Of a DNA stretch of 64,000 nt, positions 60,583-64,000 are shown piece by piece; positions within the stretch are counted from its first letter, which is position 1, and every line of letters begins with the position of its first letter. Made by a program: the position numbers and the translations under genes. Under the pieces are notes generated by a model. It was not told where the DNA came from and searched no databases. It saw only the letters and a list, made by a program, of their open reading frames with translations. This DNA comes from Theobroma cacao (taxonomy: Eukaryota > Streptophyta > Magnoliopsida > Malvales > Malvaceae): positions 16,600,258 to 16,664,257 of the forward strand of contig NC_030858.1 of NCBI RefSeq assembly GCF_000208745.1, given 5' to 3'.

Positions 60583-60970
60583 TGTAGCTTTTAGCATATA
60601 CCTTTGCCCTCTATATAAAATCAAGTTTAATTAGAATGCAAGTCCATCTCACTTAATTCACTTGTTTACACGTTTTGATGGCCTAAGTATGCATATTGAT
60701 TTGATATTTGGCAAATTAAAATACCTTAATCTTATTCAAACAACTAAATTTAAATTATTAAAAAACAAAATTAAATCTAACAAATTAACATTAAAACCAA
60801 TTTAAAATTCATAAGCAAATTTGTTTAAAAAAAAACTCAATTAACTACCAGACCTAAGATTATGATATCCCTTAATACGACATCTGAATATTGTATCTCT
60901 TTTTTATATTAACTTACTTCAATATATTAAGTATTTTTTTATGCTAGAAGTTCCCACAGGGCTCAACTAC
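60583..60970. other. AT-rich spacer
   Basis: Continuation of the solo-LTR target site. No ORF or motif recognised. The LINE 3' end appears to begin near 60970. Confidence 0.5.
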
Positions 60971-63900
60971 CTTATTTAAATTTTATTGATGAAAATAACG
61001 GTACAAAATGGAGGGAGACATAAACCGTACCTCCAAAATTACATGAAAAATATGATAAAGAAAAGGATAAAGCTCACCTATTAAAGATATTACTTCCCAT
61101 GCATAATGATTTAGAATGCAACCGGAAAGTAATATTACTTCAAAACAAGATTCTATGAAAAAGAAAGAACAGTAAATTAAGAGTACTACTTCTTTACATT
61201 TATTTAAAATGAACAAAAGGTAAATTTAATTTGTGTAATCTAAGGATTCCTCAGAGCTCACCTTGTGCTTGGGAAAATACTTGAAGATTTTGGAGCGTAT
61301 ACCCATGATTAGAGAGATAGTTTGCAACTTGGTTCCCTTTTCTATGAATGTGTGAAATGCGGAAAGACATGACACTCAAACATTTTTTGATAGATCAAAC
61401 AAATAGCGAATTTGGGAGGAACTTTATGCCTTTCTTGGATCATTTGTACAACCACCTTAGCATCCATTTCTATCCATACTCGAGACACATTGTACTCAAT
61501 GCATAAGAGTAAATCGCAATGAAATGCCATTAATTTTGCCTGCAATGAGTTATGTGGTCTAACATTTTTAGAAAAGCCAAAAATAATAGTACCTGTATGG
61601 TCCTTAAGAATTCCTCATCCAACAGCATTCTAAAAGGCATCTTTGGAGCTACCATCAACATTCAACCTTAATTCTCTTATCGGTGGTTCAGTCCAATAAA
61701 TAACTTTTGCTGGTTCATGGTTCTCCTATTCAAACCAAAAACCCTAATGTGTAGCAATGTCAAGATCTCCTTTCCATTGCCATTTACGTAATAAGTTCCC
61801 ATAAAAGAGCTGCCTCAACATTTTCATAATTCATCATATCACTCTATCAGAAAACATTCCAAGTCCCTTATGCTTTGCATCATTTCTTTCAACCCATTAG
61901 AACCAAAAAATTAGTAAAGGCAATAATATCCGAATATGACCAGGTTTAGTATAATCCTTTGAGTTGTACCAAGAGTGGAGAACATGTATAACATTTTGAG
62001 GATTATGAACATAGATTTGAAAGAATTTTGCAAAAAAATTCCAAACCTTTTGTGCAATTGGACTTTCCCATAGGACATGTATTATTGTTTCCTCTTATTG
62101 GCAACAAAAACACTTATAAGCTAAATGGAAGCCTTTTGTTTTCATCCGTAACTCCACAGGAATCTAATTATGCCTTAAGCACCATAAGAAAAAAGACACA
62201 GTCAGTGGAATGCTCTTGTGCCAAATAAACTTACTCAATGGATTTGTAGGTTGTCTTGGCGAAGTAGTTCCCATGCACTTTTAGTAGTGAATTCCCCATT
62301 TGGTGTGAGAGCCTAGTATGCCAAATCTTCCTTGCTGCTGCTAATAGGAATCCTCAAGGTCTCATCAACAATCATGTCTGGTAATACAACTTTGAGCTTA
62401 TCCATATCCCATTCATTATCTTGAAAAAAATAATTAACTTTAATCATGGAATGATGATATGAAGGGAAAGAATTTACTAGAGGCTCGTCACCCATCCAAG
62501 CGTTATGCTAGAAGAACAATTCTCCCTTACCTAACCTCCATCGAATTTTCTACCCGGTTATATCTCGACCATCAATAAGTCATTTCCATGTTGGGGAATC
62601 ATGCGGCTTAGTAGTTATTGTATGAGGAATTTGCCCAGTGCAATATTTGACTCACATATATTATGCCCACAAGCTTTTGCATGTTTGAAATCTCCACCAA
62701 AGCTTTGTAGTAAAAGCCTCAAAAACATCTTTCAAATTGCGAATGTCTAGACCACTTTCTGAGCTAGGAAAAGTAATTTTATTCCAAGATGTCCGGTGTA
62801 TTCGTTTGCTGTTCGTGGAACCTCCCCATGAAAAACTGTTAAAAAGTCTGTCTATTTTTTCAATAACACCCATTGGGGGCTTGAGAACTTGCAGCAGGTA
62901 TATTGGCAAAGAAGCAAGAACACTCTACAATAGTGTGACATGGCCTCCAGGAGAAAGAACTTTATTTTCCCAACTAGTGATCCGCTCACGGATTTTAGTA
63001 ATGAGTAAGTCAAAAAGCATTACTTTTTTAGGACCTTTGTAAAGAAGTGCACCCAAATATATAATTGGAAAAAGTCTTGTGAAAAAACCCCATGGTTTGA
63101 GAAATAATTTATGGAATGGCTGGAATGAAAGTGTAAGGAACCATATTCAGCAAATAAAGAATTGAGGCCTCTAGATAAATCTTTAGCAGCCAATATAAAC
63201 AATAAAGGCGAGATGGAATCACCTTGTCTTAAATCTTTCTCTGATTTGAAGTAATTGACCGAATGCCCATTAATTAATAAAGAAAACCAACAATTAAAAA
63301 TGCACCTCTTGATCATGTCAATCCAATGAGAGTCGAATCCAAATGTCTCCAAGATTAAGTATAGAAAATCCCAATTCAATCTGTCATAGGCCTTCATCAT
63401 ATCAAGCTTCAAAATCACATTGCCACCTCCAACTTTGTAGTCGATTTTGCCGACTAACTCTTAAGCTAACAGAGTATTGTCACTGATTAATTTGCCACTC
63501 ACAAGGCCACTTTGATTATCCGAAATTAAGGAAGGTAAAACTTTAGCTAATCGGTTTGCCAATAGTTTAGTAATTATTTTATTTAATACAGTACATAAAC
63601 TTATTGGATGAAAATCACCCTAGGAATTTTTATCTGGTTTCTTAGCTAAAAGAACTAAAGTTGTAGAAGTTACCCCCTTAAAAGCGTTGCTCCATTGAAG
63701 AAATCTCTCACAGTTGTCAAAAGATCACTTGCAATTATATGCCAACATTGTTAGTAAACAAATGATGAAAAACCATCAGGCCTTGCAACATTGTCCTTTT
63801 CAATATCAAAAACCGCTACCTTCACTTTTGCCATCGTAGGTTTTTCACAAAAGACATGATTATCATTTTCAGAGATTAAATGAGAAATTAAATCAGCATT

Positions 63901-64000
63901 AAACCTGATAGTATTGGTAGATTCAGCCTTCAAAAGATTTGCAAAATAATATACTATTGAAGATTCAATCTACTTTAGTTCCTTAAGAATAATTCTTTCA
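60970..64000 (-). mobile_element. LINE (non-LTR retrotransposon) relic, cut by window edge
   Basis: Minus strand, 3' end at left near 60970 ('..gtaccgttattttcatcaat' on the minus strand). Blocks from right to left: RT N-terminal region with 'AVFDIEKDNVARPDGFSSF' (63751-63800), 'ILKLDMMKAYDRLNWDFL' (63360-63418), 'LRQGDSISPLLFIL' (63200-63240), then 'PIYLLQVLKPPMGVIEKIDRLF' and 'GLDIRNLKDVFEAFTTKLWWRF' (62690-62909), a zf-RVT-like region, and an RNase H domain near 61340-61670 ('LNVDGSSKDAF', 'WIEMDAKVVVQMI'). LINE reverse transcriptase copies its RNA at a nicked target. Numerous stops and frame changes inactivate it. The segment that should hold the catalytic F/YADD box is missing. Confidence 0.8.

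Overview
This is about 64 kb of plant nuclear DNA, almost certainly from a eudicot. It is AT-rich and intron-containing, about a third of it is one LTR family, and it holds one clear plant gene plus relics of every major plant transposon class. There are five runs of N (4968-5067, 27210, 37051-37075, 46295-46465, 58647-59048). I saw no intact rRNA or tRNA gene, no CRISPR array and no bacterial-type operon.

The only gene that looks functional is at 29742-42399 on the + strand. It has 14 exons, and the spliced reading frame is open for 437 residues. It encodes a GHMP-family sugar kinase best matched to galacturonokinase (GALAK), which phosphorylates D-galacturonic acid released by pectin turnover. 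A TATA box lies 42-49 bases before the start codon. Intron 10 is GC-AG. Introns 1 and 7 contain long G runs, and intron 7 also holds a foldback MITE and a tRNA-derived SINE-like relic.

Left of the gene (1-29 kb) is a nest of transposons. From the left edge: the end of an LTR, a minus-strand F-box/DUF295 pseudogene, a Helitron-like relic with an RPA-type zinc-finger ORF, two truncated LTRs in opposite orientations either side of an assembly gap, and a Ty1/copia relic. In the copia relic an RT-RNase H block is repeated head to tail about three times. A Ty3/gypsy chromovirus-like element (8117-23807, TSD gaatt) sits inside the second copy of that block. It has lost gag and is itself interrupted by two antisense solo LTRs, one in integrase and one in its 3' LTR. 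A different solo LTR (25769-28297, TSD gtatt) cuts the copia 3' end.

Right of the gene (42.4-64 kb) are a 364-bp MITE, a minus-strand Mutator-like transposase pseudogene, a second copy of the copia 3' end seen left of the gene, a copia integrase fragment, a minus-strand CACTA (En/Spm) element cut by a solo LTR, another solo LTR carrying a short tandem repeat, and a minus-strand LINE running off the window edge.

Nine copies or parts of one approximately 2.8-3.1 kb LTR family occupy about 20.3 kb (32%) of the window. Only one pair still flanks an internal region, so the locus is dominated by solo LTRs. The order of events can be read from interrupted sequences and target-site duplications: copia first, tandem duplication next, then the gypsy element, then the solo-LTR copies within it. 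No undescribed gene system stood out. The most unusual structures are the copia tandem array, the inverted LTR pair at the gap, and the matching copia-end segments on either side of the kinase gene.
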